Shown one piece after another: positions 51,638-61,706 of a DNA stretch of 64,000 nt. Positions within the stretch are counted from its first letter, which is position 1, and every line of letters begins with the position of its first letter. The stretch is from Candidozyma auris (Eukaryota > Ascomycota > Pichiomycetes > Serinales > Metschnikowiaceae), in the NCBI RefSeq assembly GCF_003013715.1, contig NC_072813.1:2418001-2482000 (forward strand), written 5' to 3'. Both the position numbers and the translations under genes were made by a program. The notes beneath the pieces are model-generated. The model was not told the origin of the DNA, searched no databases, and saw only the letters and a list, made by a program, of their open reading frames with translations.

Positions 51638-54274
51638 TCACGTCCAAAGCTCTGTCCATCCAATATTTTTCCGCACAGCATTGGAAAAACCTTCATGGTA
51701 CTTGACCCATATTCTGGCTGTCTCTCTGGCATCCTGAGACTCCGCAATCTCCTCTGGCCCTTGTTGATCTGGCTCATCCGGCTCACCTGTGGTTCTCCTG
51801 CTCTGCTTTCTGTAAAATTCCAATGAGGAGAGTACTCTAGTTGAACGCTTTATCTTGTTCTCTGCGGGAGCGATAACAGATTCAATTTTACGCTTGTATC
51901 GTGCTGCCATCGCTTGCTCTATTTCTGCTTGCAAGAGTGGAAACAACTTTTGCCTCCTTGCATTCACCACTTTGCTTTTCTGAGACATTGGGATTGGTGC
52001 ATTCTCGGTCTCAAACATTGTCACTGAATCCCAGTTGGGATTGAAGATGAGAGTTGTCACGTTCGTCTCCATATCCCTCTGTGTTTCAAGCCGCAACTCA
52101 AAGTGCTTGACAAACAGAGCTAACTTCTCTATGCGGCTGCGCTCCAGAAGTGTCAAGGACAGTTTCAGTCCCGGAGATCTGATTTCAGGAGATAACATGA
52201 TATCAAGCAGAGGAAGGAAATGACACGAGTAAAATTCAACGCTGGAAGCACATCCACTCAAAGCTAATTTCAAGCTTAACGGTAAACTTTTTGTAAGCGT
52301 TTTGATCATGGCCACATTTTGCTTTTGTAGCTCGAAACACTCGAAGTCCAAGCTTCTGGCGTTTGGCACAATGACCTCTTCGTAGTTTCTAGGCGGATCT
52401 AGCTCACTGAAAAGCGACCAGAACTTGAGTGGAGTCAAGGCGGAATAGCCTGCTGGATCAGCCCCTGGCCAAGAGTTGAATATGTCATAGTAATAGAGCC
52501 AGTCAGAAATCTGCGCTGGACGCATTACAGAATCGTCTTGAAGATGGGTGACTTCCAAGTAGCGATTAAAACATGCACGAGTAATCTTATCCAGGGAACC
52601 TGACATGGCAGACTTGCCCTCTCCGGACAAAAGCATATCAAACACATGAAAAAAGTCTTCTTCCTTTGAAAGTGACAGATTCCTGGCGAAGAGCCTATCA
52701 ACAAGAGCGAACCATGAAATACTCATGTCTTTGAGTCCCAGCGAGCTAGCGCTACTCACTAAAGACAAGGCCTCGTCAAGCTTTCTACCGGAAAATTGCA
52801 TTTGGTTGATACAAGCACGCATGTCTCCCTCACACAGCTCGAAGATATTGGCGATTTCCTTGATATCCATGCCGAGGTTCTCCTTAGTGGAGATTTCTAG
52901 AAGATACTCCTTCACTGCTTTTTGTGCACTGACATTCACTCGTTGACGTCTTCCAGGACCGGATTTAGCGGTAGCCACAGGGCGACGGAACGCTACAAGC
53001 TCACAGAGCGGACGTAGCTTTTCCATGGCCTCTCCTCCGAACGCTTCATTTGCAATGCAAATCACAGGTCGCCGGACAGGATTCTTCTCTGAGGTTACAA
53101 GTTCACGGATCACCGTCACAATATCTTTGGCATTATCGGCACAATCCACTTCATCAATCACAAGACACGTAGGCATGCCATTTGAAGTTACACTATTTCG
53201 CGTGAGGGCAGTTTTCATACGAAGTCGAAGGGCTGCAAGCGGGCGGCTAAAGTGACCTGACTTTGGAGTTTTAAACAATTCACCTCGAGTTTCATCCATC
53301 GCATTAGCAGCGTTTACCTCATACACATCATACTTGGCATGTTTAGCAAGCAAGTGTACTGCAGAAGTCTTGCCCACACCTGAAGGACCGTGGACCAAGA
53401 GCACCTTCTTCTCTCTATTTTTGTCTCGAAGCCAATGCATGATGTGTCTGTAATGGCGCTCGTTGCCAGCTGGGCACAAGTCAAAATAGCTCTTTGGGCG
53501 GTACTTCTCCGTCCATGTAGGTGAAGGTACATACTCAGTTTTTTGTGATTCTTTGTTTGAAGGCTCACTGCCAGACTTCAATGATTCTTTTGACTCCAGT
53601 GATTTTTTTGACTCCAGTGATTCTTTTGTCTCCAGTGATTCTTTTACCTCCGATAATTGTTTTGCTTCTAGCGGTTCTGTTGCTTCCCGTGGATCTTTCT
53701 CCTCCAGGGAATCGTTCGCCCCCAGGGAATCTTTCTCCAGCAATTGTAGCTTCAAGGAATCTTTCTCCAGTAATTCTTTCCTCGCTAAATCTTTTTTCAG
53801 TGATTCTTTCTCCAGTGGTTCTTTCTCCACGGATTCTATTTCCAGTGATCCTTTCTCCAGTGATTCTTTCTCCAGTGATTCTTTCTCCAGTGATTCTTTT
53901 GCTTCCTTAGCCTTTTTCTCCAATGCTTCTTTCGCTTTCCGTAATTCTTCTGCCTTTACCCTCTTGATCTCATTGAGTGCTTCACGCAACTTTCTTCTTC
54001 TTTCAACCTTCTCATGTAATTTGTCCATATCTAGAAAGGTATCTGAAAAGTCAACTTCCACAGATTTCGGGATCCTCTTCTTGAGAAATATTGTATTTCC
54101 ATTGAGCAACTTCGCCTTTTTGGATGTAAAATCACCAGCTGGAGGAGCCTGACTGGTCACATTCTGGCTGAACAAGAGAGAGTCTTCAATTTGGACAGGT
54201 CCCTGAGATGAATGAATGTCATGAGCTGGTTGTGTATCGCCAAACAAAAGAGACCCCTGGATGTCGAACTCCAT
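51638..54274 (-). CDS. CTF18: Ctf18, large subunit of the alternative RFC clamp loader
   Basis: Loads and unloads PCNA with Rfc2-5, Ctf8 and Dcc1; needed for cohesion. 878 residues from ATG 54274. RFC boxes are present: WTEKYRPKSYFDLC, Walker A GPSGVGKTSA (from residue 296), Walker B VIDEVDCAD (near 373), and NEAFGG. The C-terminus WVKYHEGFSNAVRKNI matches the Ctf18 tail that binds Dcc1-Ctf8. Residues 126-235, between the N-terminal region and the AAA module, are an unusual degenerate ESLEK pentapeptide array. That makes the protein longer than S. cerevisiae Ctf18 (741). Confidence 0.95.
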   Translation of the reverse strand: MEFDIQGSLLFGDTQPAHDIHSSQGPVQIEDSLLFSQNVTSQAPPAGDFTSKKAKLLNGNTIFLKKRIPKSVEVDFSDTFLDMDKLHEKVERRRKLREALNEIKRVKAEELRKAKEALEKKAKEAKESLEKESLEKESLEKGSLEIESVEKEPLEKESLKKDLARKELLEKDSLKLQLLEKDSLGANDSLEEKDPREATEPLEAKQLSEVKESLETKESLESKKSLESKESLKSGSEPSNKESQKTEYVPSPTWTEKYRPKSYFDLCPAGNERHYRHIMHWLRDKNREKKVLLVHGPSGVGKTSAVHLLAKHAKYDVYEVNAANAMDETRGELFKTPKSGHFSRPLAALRLRMKTALTRNSVTSNGMPTCLVIDEVDCADNAKDIVTVIRELVTSEKNPVRRPVICIANEAFGGEAMEKLRPLCELVAFRRPVATAKSGPGRRQRVNVSAQKAVKEYLLEISTKENLGMDIKEIANIFELCEGDMRACINQMQFSGRKLDEALSLVSSASSLGLKDMSISWFALVDRLFARNLSLSKEEDFFHVFDMLLSGEGKSAMSGSLDKITRACFNRYLEVTHLQDDSVMRPAQISDWLYYYDIFNSWPGADPAGYSALTPLKFWSLFSELDPPRNYEEVIVPNARSLDFECFELQKQNVAMIKTLTKSLPLSLKLALSGCASSVEFYSCHFLPLLDIMLSPEIRSPGLKLSLTLLERSRIEKLALFVKHFELRLETQRDMETNVTTLIFNPNWDSVTMFETENAPIPMSQKSKVVNARRQKLFPLLQAEIEQAMAARYKRKIESVIAPAENKIKRSTRVLSSLEFYRKQSRRTTGEPDEPDQQGPEEIAESQDARETARIWVKYHEGFSNAVRKNIGWTELWT
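53570..53899 (-). repeat. 15-bp minisatellite (ESLEK-type repeats) inside CTF18
   Basis: About 22 degenerate 15-bp units read on the minus strand as [KE]-[DE]-SLE pentapeptides. Units near 53840-53900 are almost identical, and those to the left are increasingly diverged. The length stays a multiple of three, so the reading frame is kept. Confidence 0.85.
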
Positions 54275-54337
54275 GCTGTTTTTTATCAAAGTAGCCTTAT
54301 GCGTATTTGGTTCTGATGAGTATCGAAGATATCAACA

Positions 54338-54347
54338 ACGCGACGCG
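54338..54347. promoter_or_regulatory. Two adjacent ACGCG (MCB core) elements upstream of CTF18
   Basis: ACGCGACGCG, 64-73 bp upstream of the CTF18 start. MCB sites bind MBF (Mbp1-Swi6) and drive G1/S expression; many replication and cohesion genes carry them. Confidence 0.5.
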
Positions 54348-55500
54348 CGATACACGCTTCGACGCCAGACATTCAACGAAGAGGACCACAAGCTTTAGAG
54401 ACCTGTAAATCTGTAAAGTATACAAGTTTTTGACAGTACTCAAAGTGAACGATACGGAAGGGAAGTAAGAAAGTCATCATAGTATCTTATTCCTCGTGCG
54501 TAATATTTGTTGAATAGGCATCTCCTTGTGCAACTTTTTTTTCGCAGCCATTAGTGGGGTAGAAAAGGTATGATTGATGATGAAATCTAGCGGTAAAATT
54601 ATTGTCGAAAAACAAGTTCAGAGCAGTGAATGCTTTCTTTCTTGTTTTTGCATTGTCTACAATTGGCTCAGTTTACCGGTTAGCGTTTGTAATGATAATA
54701 TGTCATGGTTATCGTCGGTCAGTAGATTGCTAGCTTCAGAAGGCCCAATGTATATAAATCAGAATCGCTCGTAAAGAAGGTGAGTTTTCTGGTAGAGCTT
54801 TTTGCTTAGAAGAGAAGCTTTCGAGCAAACCACTCAGTATTACTGAAAGCATGGAATAGGTCAATCGGACAGATGTTTTCTCGGATACCTGAGGAGTAAG
54901 AGCTGTGAAAATCTCCAACTCACATATGAGTCCTTGACTTGTAATGAAAGCACGGAAATTTTTAAAAAGGTTGAAATGGGGGTCATTTTTATCTCTTCAT
55001 CTAGCTTGTTCTCTATTGGAATTTCGTTTCAGTCAAAGTCACTGACTGAATATAGGAAGTACTCTACTCGCTCTACATTTGAGTAACTGAGCTTGAGGAC
55101 GACGCTTAAAACGCTCTAAGAAATTGTTTTGAACTCACCAGCTCTTTTGCTGTCGATATAGGTACGTAATGATTTATTACAATGTCATTTACCAGACATC
55201 CGAAGAATTGCCCGAGAAATTACGTTTCTGTCGAAATACAGAACAATTATCAAGCCCCTTAAGGCTGACCCTAAATAACAATTCCCAAATTCTTTAACGT
55301 ATCATCAAATATTGATAGGTTCCTCAAGTCTTACTCTGTAAGAGGAGAATTGAACCTCTAGCTCCAAGTACGTTGTTCACGTATGTTCATCTACCGAATC
55401 ACAAAGACCTATTTTTTTATTTTAAATTTTGGAAAGGTCTAATTTAAATATTCATCCAAAAATCCGAGAGTTTCTACCCTTCAAAATCCTAGTGCCCATA

Positions 55501-55688
55501 TGTTAAGACCTTGGGAAGTTACCAGTTGAGTCACATGGAGTGACTGAATCTTCCCGTACCTCGGTCTAAGAGCCGTACGACTCTACAGCTGTGGTAACCA
55601 GATCTATATAAGTCTCTAGAGTACGCTAACACCTAGTCTTGACTAAGGGAGTTAAGTATGTCAAAAGCTACTATGTGCGAAGCTAACA
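55501..55688. mobile_element. Candidate solo LTR (188 bp)
   Basis: Begins TGTTA and ends TAACA, a 5-bp inverted terminus of the TG...CA type. It contains TGAGTCA (55527-55533) and a TATA-like CTATATAAG, and is flanked by CCATA and CTATA, a possible target-site duplication with one mismatch. No coding part or second copy is visible here, so this is tentative. Confidence 0.22.
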
Positions 55689-55896
55689 CTATAGCGCTTC
55701 GCAGCCAAAGGCTGCCAAACCTGCGATTGCAAAAATGTCGCAGCGTACCCAGTTTCACCCCACTACAAATTCACACACGAATTGATTCACATTCACAAAA
55801 ATAATACTTCTGAGTAATTACCGCCAATACAAACTCATAGATCCTATTGTCATCTCAAAGACTTTACTGTGGACCATTTTGACTCGACGTATGCTG

Positions 55897-55920
55897 AGGC
55901 AGCCACGACATTGTCGTGCT
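55897..55920 (-). repeat. 24-bp palindrome-plus-GCAGCCA element, second copy
   Basis: Matches 36389-36412 at 23 of 24 positions in the opposite orientation. It lies about 245 bp upstream of the EEP gene. Confidence 0.5.
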
Positions 55921-56164
55921 TTTGCCTGAAGCAGTACTAAACTCACTTGGTCTGAGTTCTTAAGTTGACTTGCAAAGACGAGGAAATCGAAGAAACCTTT
56001 CATATCGAGATTTGAACTCGCAAAGATCTCACTCAGCGGTGTTCCTCTCTATATCGTACCTTCTTGAGCTCCCCATTCCCTCGCTATATAACCCGGTCGC
56101 GCTTTAAAGTAACTACTGCAACTCGAGATCCAATCTACATAAAGCTAGATACTCACATTCTTTC

Positions 56165-57439
56165 ATGTCTACGATAGTTGTCAAACGACAGCGAATAGTG
56201 GCTGCGGTGGTTGCGTTGCTTGTGATTGCCTCGCTTATAGTCACCCACAGCTCCAATCCCAAAATCACCAACGACTTGATCTCGTCGGTGAAAGCGTACA
56301 CGGAAAATGTTCCTGGGTTTCTGAACCCCAGGCCCGAAGAGATCGATCAGACAGATGCACTGGCGTTTTTGGGCGACACGCTGGAAATCGACCCCTTGGA
56401 GCCCCGGCCAGCGGTCAATTACGACGACGAGGATAAAGAAACTGTGCAGCCGGGCCCTGTCTTGCTGGGAGAAGCGTACCCCGATCCAGAGACTTTCCCA
56501 GAGATGCCACCAAAAACGTATCCGAAGGTGGACTCGTTGAAGGAGGTGAAATTCAGTGAGAAATTGCCCTTCAGAATATACTCACATAATATCAAGAATG
56601 GTGGGAACCACAAGCTCGAGTTGGGTGAACCGGAATGGGAGACACGGAAAGCTATGGTGGTGGCTTCAATTCGTGCTCATGTTGTGCCCAACACGGTGGT
56701 GGCGCTTCAGGAGGCACAGAAGTTCCAGATTGATGATATTTTGGAATCACTCAACTTGCTCGAGGAGCCGGGCTACCAATGGAAGCTGTACGGCGCAGGG
56801 CGTATCGACGGGAAGTCTATGGGTGAGCATGTGCCGCTATTGGTGAGGGAAGATGAGTTTGACGTAGTTTATGACGATACTTTCTGGCTCAACGAGAAGA
56901 ATCAGCGCAGACCGTTGGTTGGGTGGGACGCCAAATACCCACGAAGCGCTACTTTCGTTACACTTAAACATAAGAAGACTGGAGCTTATTTTAATGTGTT
57001 CAACACGCATTTCGATCACAAGGGTCTGGGTGCTCGTGTGGCGTCTGTGCAGCTTCTTATGGAGAGAATGGAGAAACTCAACGAGTGGCCCTCATTCTTG
57101 TGTGGCGACTTCAACGCTAGACCAAACGAAGATTGCTACAAAGAAATCAAGCAGAAGTATACAGATGTGCATTCCATCACGTCTCCGTACAACTGGTATG
57201 GCCATCCTGATTTTTCGGTGACGGGGTTCACGGGTAACTACTTGAAGGACGCAAAACGAATCGACTATATTTTCGCTCCCAAGAGCGTGCTTAAGGCCCT
57301 GGGCAAGCTTTGTCTGAAGAAAGACGAAAATTTGTCTCTCCAGCTAAGAGGGTACGGGATGCTTCACTCTAAGTTTGGCGGCGTCTACATGAGCGACCAC
57401 AGGCCCCTTATGGCAGATTTTGTTTTGAAGAAGTGTTAA
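56165..57439 (+). CDS. Membrane-anchored endonuclease/exonuclease/phosphatase (EEP) family protein
   Basis: 424 residues. A type II signal anchor lies at residues 10-27 (RIVAAVVALLVIASLIV after KR), followed by a Pro/Asp-rich stalk and an EEP domain from about 135. Active-site motifs are in order: SHNIKNG (Asn), LQEAQ (Glu), GDFNARP (Asp/Asn), KRIDYIF (Asp) and the terminal SDHRP (Asp-His), so it looks catalytically competent. EEP enzymes cleave phosphodiester or phosphate esters on nucleic acids, inositides or sphingomyelin. The substrate cannot be chosen from these motifs. The N-terminal anchor suggests a lumenal or extracellular domain. Confidence 0.82.
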   Translation: MSTIVVKRQRIVAAVVALLVIASLIVTHSSNPKITNDLISSVKAYTENVPGFLNPRPEEIDQTDALAFLGDTLEIDPLEPRPAVNYDDEDKETVQPGPVLLGEAYPDPETFPEMPPKTYPKVDSLKEVKFSEKLPFRIYSHNIKNGGNHKLELGEPEWETRKAMVVASIRAHVVPNTVVALQEAQKFQIDDILESLNLLEEPGYQWKLYGAGRIDGKSMGEHVPLLVREDEFDVVYDDTFWLNEKNQRRPLVGWDAKYPRSATFVTLKHKKTGAYFNVFNTHFDHKGLGARVASVQLLMERMEKLNEWPSFLCGDFNARPNEDCYKEIKQKYTDVHSITSPYNWYGHPDFSVTGFTGNYLKDAKRIDYIFAPKSVLKALGKLCLKKDENLSLQLRGYGMLHSKFGGVYMSDHRPLMADFVLKKC

Positions 57440-58009
57440 TGGGTTGATATGATACTTGATGGAGCCAGGTTAATCATGGGGGAATTAAGAGATATCATTT
57501 GAGGTCTCAAGCACATAAGAGGTTTTTTTTGGTTCGGCTTGAGTGAAGCCAAAATACACTAGTTAGAGACAGGCTTCTAATGGGCGTATTTGTGTTGACG
57601 TCTAAGAGGTCCATGCAGATGCTCACTACGTGAAGCCACGACGACCTTATCACTAGGCTTGAAACACTTACCAGTTACTATTTCTATACTGGCCAGAGTA
57701 CGAAATCCGTGGCCTATGGTGAATTCAAACTACTGGTTGCAAACTACTTCTGGCTGCGAAATCTCACCAACACCCACACATACAAGATAGACAACGCCGA
57801 TTTCGACGGTACCCTATTTCAGTAGCATTGTAAGTGTTGAAATTTCTCCCAAGAATTTTGGTTTTCCTAAATCCCCTCCTCCTCCCTTCATTATGTGGTT
57901 CCGAATCCCAGTGGGTCGTGCGCGTCTCAGCTGAAAATTTCTCAGTAAGGTGGTAAGGCTTCATCTCCATCATCAGACTCTCACGTCGACAAATAACCAA
58001 ATTCCCATC
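57440..58009 (+). promoter_or_regulatory. GCD11 promoter region
   Basis: 570 bp. Minus-strand TTCGCAGCCAGA (core 57751-57757) and GCAACCA (core 57734-57740) lie 17 bp apart, about 255 bp before the ATG. No gene is supported. Confidence 0.45.
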
Positions 58010-59596
58010 ATGTCTTACGACGATATCGAGAATGCCACACCAGACATTGTGATTGGATCCACGCTCCCTGAAAACGAAGAGGACATGGTCTACGAGCACG
58101 ATGTCGAGTCTGGCTGTGAGGAACAGGAACAAGAAGCTCCAGCCAAGGAGAAGAAGCTGGTGGCCTTTGCTGGTTTAGACGACGAGTACGATGCCGAGGC
58201 CGCTCGTAAAGAGTTCGAGGAAGGTGGTGGTCTTCCCGAGCAGCCAGACGACATTGACGTATCGACCTTGACTCCAACTTCTCCAGAGATCATCAACAGA
58301 CAGGCCACTATCAACATCGGTACGATTGGTCACGTCGCCCACGGTAAGTCCACTGTGGTGAGAGCTATTTCGGGTGTTCAGACCGTCCGTTTCAAGGACG
58401 AGTTGGAGAGAAATATCACCATCAAGTTGGGATACGCCAACGCCAAAATCTACAGATGCAGCGATCCAAAGTGTCCGCCTCCAGGGTGCTACCGTTCGTT
58501 CAAATCCGACAAGGAGATTCACCCCAAGTGCGACGTTCCAGGTTGTGAAGGGCGTTACAACTTGGTGCGCCATGTTTCGTTTGTGGACTGTCCCGGTCAT
58601 GACATTTTGATGAGTACCATGTTGTCAGGTGCCGCTGTCATGGACGCCGCCTTGTTGCTTGTTGCTGGCAACGAGAGCTGTCCGCAGCCACAAACATCGG
58701 AGCACTTGGCTGCCATTGAAATCATGAAGTTGAAGCACGTCATCATTTTGCAGAACAAGGTGGATTTGATGAGAGAGGAGCTGGCGTTGGAGCACCAGAA
58801 ATCCATCTTGAGCTTTATCAGAGGCACCATCGCCGACGGCGCTCCAATTGTGCCAATCTCGGCTCAATTGAAGTACAACATCGACGCCGTCAACCAGTTG
58901 ATCTGCGACTACATCCCCGTTCCTCCAAGAGACTTCATGGCATCTCCACGTTTGATCGTGATTAGATCTTTCGATGTCAACAAGCCCGGTGCTGAGATCG
59001 AGGACTTGAAAGGTGGTGTTGCTGGTGGGTCCATCTTGAACGGTGTTTTCAAGATTGGCGACGAGATCGAAATCAGACCTGGTATCGTCACCAAGGACGA
59101 CAATGGTAAGATCCAGTGCAAGCCAATTTTCTCCAACATCGTTTCTCTTTTCGCCGAGCACAATGACTTGAAGTTTGCCGTGCCCGGTGGTTTAATTGGT
59201 GTGGGTACTAAAGTCGACCCAACCTTGTGCAGAGCCGATAGATTGGTGGGTCAAGTTGTGGGCGCCAAGGGCAACTTGCCTTCCATCTACACCGACATCG
59301 AGATCAACTACTTCTTATTGAGAAGATTATTGGGTGTGAAGACCGAGGGCCTGAAACAGGGTGCTAAGGTGCGTAACTTGGAGTCCGGTGAAGTGTTGAT
59401 GGTCAACATCGGCTCTACCGCCACCGGCGCCCGTGTGGTTGCCGTCAAGGCCGATATGGCTCGTTTGCAATTGACTTCTCCAGCATGTACCGAGGTGAAC
59501 GAAAAGATCGCCTTGTCCAGACGTATCGAGAAGCACTGGCGTTTGATTGGTTGGGCCACCATAAAGAAAGGTACAACTTTAGACCCTGTTGCTTAG
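58010..59596 (+). CDS. GCD11: Translation initiation factor eIF2 gamma
   Basis: GTPase subunit of eIF2 that carries Met-tRNAi. 528 residues from ATG 58010, versus 527 in S. cerevisiae; the in-frame codons upstream lack an ATG. After the acidic fungal N-terminus come G1 GHVAHGKST (107-115), a Cys-rich insertion typical of eIF2 gamma ([11 protein letters not shown] ... CDVPGC), G3 DCPGH, G4 NKVD, and domains II-III. Codon use is strongly biased, as expected for a highly expressed gene. Confidence 0.97.
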   Translation: MSYDDIENATPDIVIGSTLPENEEDMVYEHDVESGCEEQEQEAPAKEKKLVAFAGLDDEYDAEAARKEFEEGGGLPEQPDDIDVSTLTPTSPEIINRQATINIGTIGHVAHGKSTVVRAISGVQTVRFKDELERNITIKLGYANAKIYRCSDPKCPPPGCYRSFKSDKEIHPKCDVPGCEGRYNLVRHVSFVDCPGHDILMSTMLSGAAVMDAALLLVAGNESCPQPQTSEHLAAIEIMKLKHVIILQNKVDLMREELALEHQKSILSFIRGTIADGAPIVPISAQLKYNIDAVNQLICDYIPVPPRDFMASPRLIVIRSFDVNKPGAEIEDLKGGVAGGSILNGVFKIGDEIEIRPGIVTKDDNGKIQCKPIFSNIVSLFAEHNDLKFAVPGGLIGVGTKVDPTLCRADRLVGQVVGAKGNLPSIYTDIEINYFLLRRLLGVKTEGLKQGAKVRNLESGEVLMVNIGSTATGARVVAVKADMARLQLTSPACTEVNEKIALSRRIEKHWRLIGWATIKKGTTLDPVA

Positions 59597-59706
59597 AGCT
59601 AACTACAGACAGATCAGCATCTCTTGCATTGCAAGCTTACCTCATAATTTCTTTCCTCTGTATTTATAGTCATTCATATCCGTATCGAGCAAAAGCGTAG
59701 TAAGAA

Positions 59707-61470
59707 TTATACATGGGCAACAGCATCCAAAAAAGCGTCAGTCTTAATAAATTTAGGATATGAATCAATCTCCATGAGCCTGAAGATGGAATCTGCAATT
59801 TTGAGAAATACGCGGTGAATATCACTCACCAACGCAACATTCTTCACCAAATCGCTTTCGATAATAACATGATTAGCGTCCACCGGAGGTGTCAACGGCT
59901 GTGCAATTTGTGATAGGTCCTGATCACCGAAGAACAGCTTATCTGTCATTGGCGTCATCATATGGTCGATCGTTGGCAGAAGTGGGCCATCAAACGTCAA
60001 GAGTCGTTGGGCGTCCTGTCTGAGTTTGTAGTCGATATTCAAATCAAATTGCAGATCTGGGCTGATGTAGGCTGAGTAAAGCTGAAAAGCTTTGGAGAAA
60101 AAACTATTCATATGGAAGCTTATGGCGTTAAAAACTTTGCTCTTACGAGGCCCATCCTCAAGCGCTTGGTAATACTTGTGGAGCTTGAATACCTGTTGCA
60201 CCAGGTCGCCAAAGTTCACTAGCAGAATATAGGCATTCATGTTCTCCACACACCTCTCCTTCTGCATGTGCATCTTAAACAATATTCTCAAGCCAGGATC
60301 TTTAATGATATCCTTGAGAGTTGGCCCATCGAATTGACTAGTTGAGAATCCAGAAGGGTGTATATCAAGCAGTGGAAAGTTATTTGTGAGGTTCTTGCGT
60401 TTGATCTTTGCACTCCATTTGCATGCCACACTGCCTTGCTCGGTAAGAATATAGAAGGCATTTCTATCATTCAGGAACCTTTGCTTGTCAACTGTGATTT
60501 GGCGAAGAAGGCCCCGCTCGATAAAGAGATCTCCAACACTTACTGCCTCCGCTGCGTTCCTGACACTGGTACAGTCACAGAGCCACTGCACTATAGCTTT
60601 TCCAGAAACACAGTAATCGACAATAACTTTCTTGTCGTTGTTTAGAAACACTTTTTGCTTGAATAGTCGAACTCCGGTGTTAGACACGTAGTATTGAACG
60701 TGTGAGTCGGACTCAGGGTTGGTGAAATACCTATGATGGAAGGGGCTTATCACACTTTCTTTGATGGATCCGTCACCAATCTGTGAACGATGTTCATCGG
60801 CACTGAAGAAATCATATTCACCATCGAACCTCGTTTCGTAGTAAACACACGAGATCGGATCGGGCTGCCTATCGACTGACCATACGTTTGGAACGGGTCC
60901 CATGACCCAAGAAAATAGCATCTTCACCAAATACTCTGAGCACAAGATGTTTTGGTTCACAGACGAACGTTCTAGAATGAATAACTCCATCGAGTTGAAG
61001 GCTGACTTGACGACTGATGGTATAGCCTTGGAGGAGATCCCAATACTTTGACAGAACGCACACACCATAGCAGTTCCCTTGGGGGTAATCTGTAGGATCC
61101 CGTGTCGACCAAGCTTCGTCTCTGTCCTCGAGTTGGGATAATGTATGAGCTTTGCTTCGAAGAACTGCTTGAGCAAATCGAAAGCCAAGCTTTGTTTCAT
61201 GCTGTAAGTGATTGTAGTCCTGGCCAATTTGACCTCTATATCTAGCCGAAGGTTTGATAATTTGTTCAATGCATCTTCCACGCTAAACGAGAAAGGTGGA
61301 TGCTGCTTACCAAAAAGCAGGTGTTTACTCTTCTCGGGGTTATCTCGAAGATCCAAGCTTAATATAAGGGACTCGAAGATATTCGACACGTTCTTCCTAG
61401 TGGCTAGGTAAATCTTTTTCACATCTTGGGTGAAGAGGCCCATGTCGTCTGATGATAACGATTCCAACAT
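59707..61470 (-). CDS. SST2: Sst2-like RGS protein with DEP domains
   Basis: RGS proteins accelerate GTP hydrolysis on G-alpha; Sst2 desensitises the pheromone response. 587 residues from ATG 61470. The N-terminal two thirds fit the DEP region of Sst2/FlbA proteins (SMKQSLAFDLLKQFFEAKLIHYP; KAIVQWLCDCTSV with VGDLFIERGLLRQI). The C-terminal RGS part includes DPGLRILFKMHMQKERCVENMNA and DIHRVFLKIADSIFRLM. It is somewhat shorter than S. cerevisiae Sst2 (698). Confidence 0.88.
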   Translation of the reverse strand: MLESLSSDDMGLFTQDVKKIYLATRKNVSNIFESLILSLDLRDNPEKSKHLLFGKQHPPFSFSVEDALNKLSNLRLDIEVKLARTTITYSMKQSLAFDLLKQFFEAKLIHYPNSRTETKLGRHGILQITPKGTAMVCAFCQSIGISSKAIPSVVKSAFNSMELFILERSSVNQNILCSEYLVKMLFSWVMGPVPNVWSVDRQPDPISCVYYETRFDGEYDFFSADEHRSQIGDGSIKESVISPFHHRYFTNPESDSHVQYYVSNTGVRLFKQKVFLNNDKKVIVDYCVSGKAIVQWLCDCTSVRNAAEAVSVGDLFIERGLLRQITVDKQRFLNDRNAFYILTEQGSVACKWSAKIKRKNLTNNFPLLDIHPSGFSTSQFDGPTLKDIIKDPGLRILFKMHMQKERCVENMNAYILLVNFGDLVQQVFKLHKYYQALEDGPRKSKVFNAISFHMNSFFSKAFQLYSAYISPDLQFDLNIDYKLRQDAQRLLTFDGPLLPTIDHMMTPMTDKLFFGDQDLSQIAQPLTPPVDANHVIIESDLVKNVALVSDIHRVFLKIADSIFRLMEIDSYPKFIKTDAFLDAVAHV

Positions 61471-61706
61471 GGAAAATTGGATAAAACACAATTACCTGTA
61501 GCGATACAAGGGCTAAGCATGCCTGATTTATATGGCTTCGCTTTCCCTATGTTAATTGCAATATCACAGCTGAGATGTGTTTCAGAGTGCTTATAGATGT
61601 TTCAGATACGCAATATCATCGTAAATATGCACACCTGCATTCGATCACTCGCAGATCTCACAGCGTCTCGCATCGAAATTAGTCGCGGCTATCCAAATCT
61701 GGTAAA

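Larger units (their letters stand above)
54275..56164. other. 1.89 kb gene-poor region between CTF18 and the EEP gene
   Basis: No ORF over 60 codons lies between about 54920 and 55815. It contains the CTF18 promoter, GCAGCCA at 54544-54550, 55701-55707 and 55899-55905, a candidate solo LTR and a copy of the 24-bp palindrome element (listed separately). Confidence 0.55.

Noticed and set aside
53553..54152. 199-codon ORF on the plus strand, rich in Ser/Phe/Asp
   Set aside because: It is the complement of the CTF18 minisatellite; openness follows from the repeat.
55340..55372. T-arm-like sequence on the minus strand (GGTTCAATTCT) suggesting a tRNA
   Set aside because: The stem has mismatches and no A box, anticodon arm or acceptor stem can be found.
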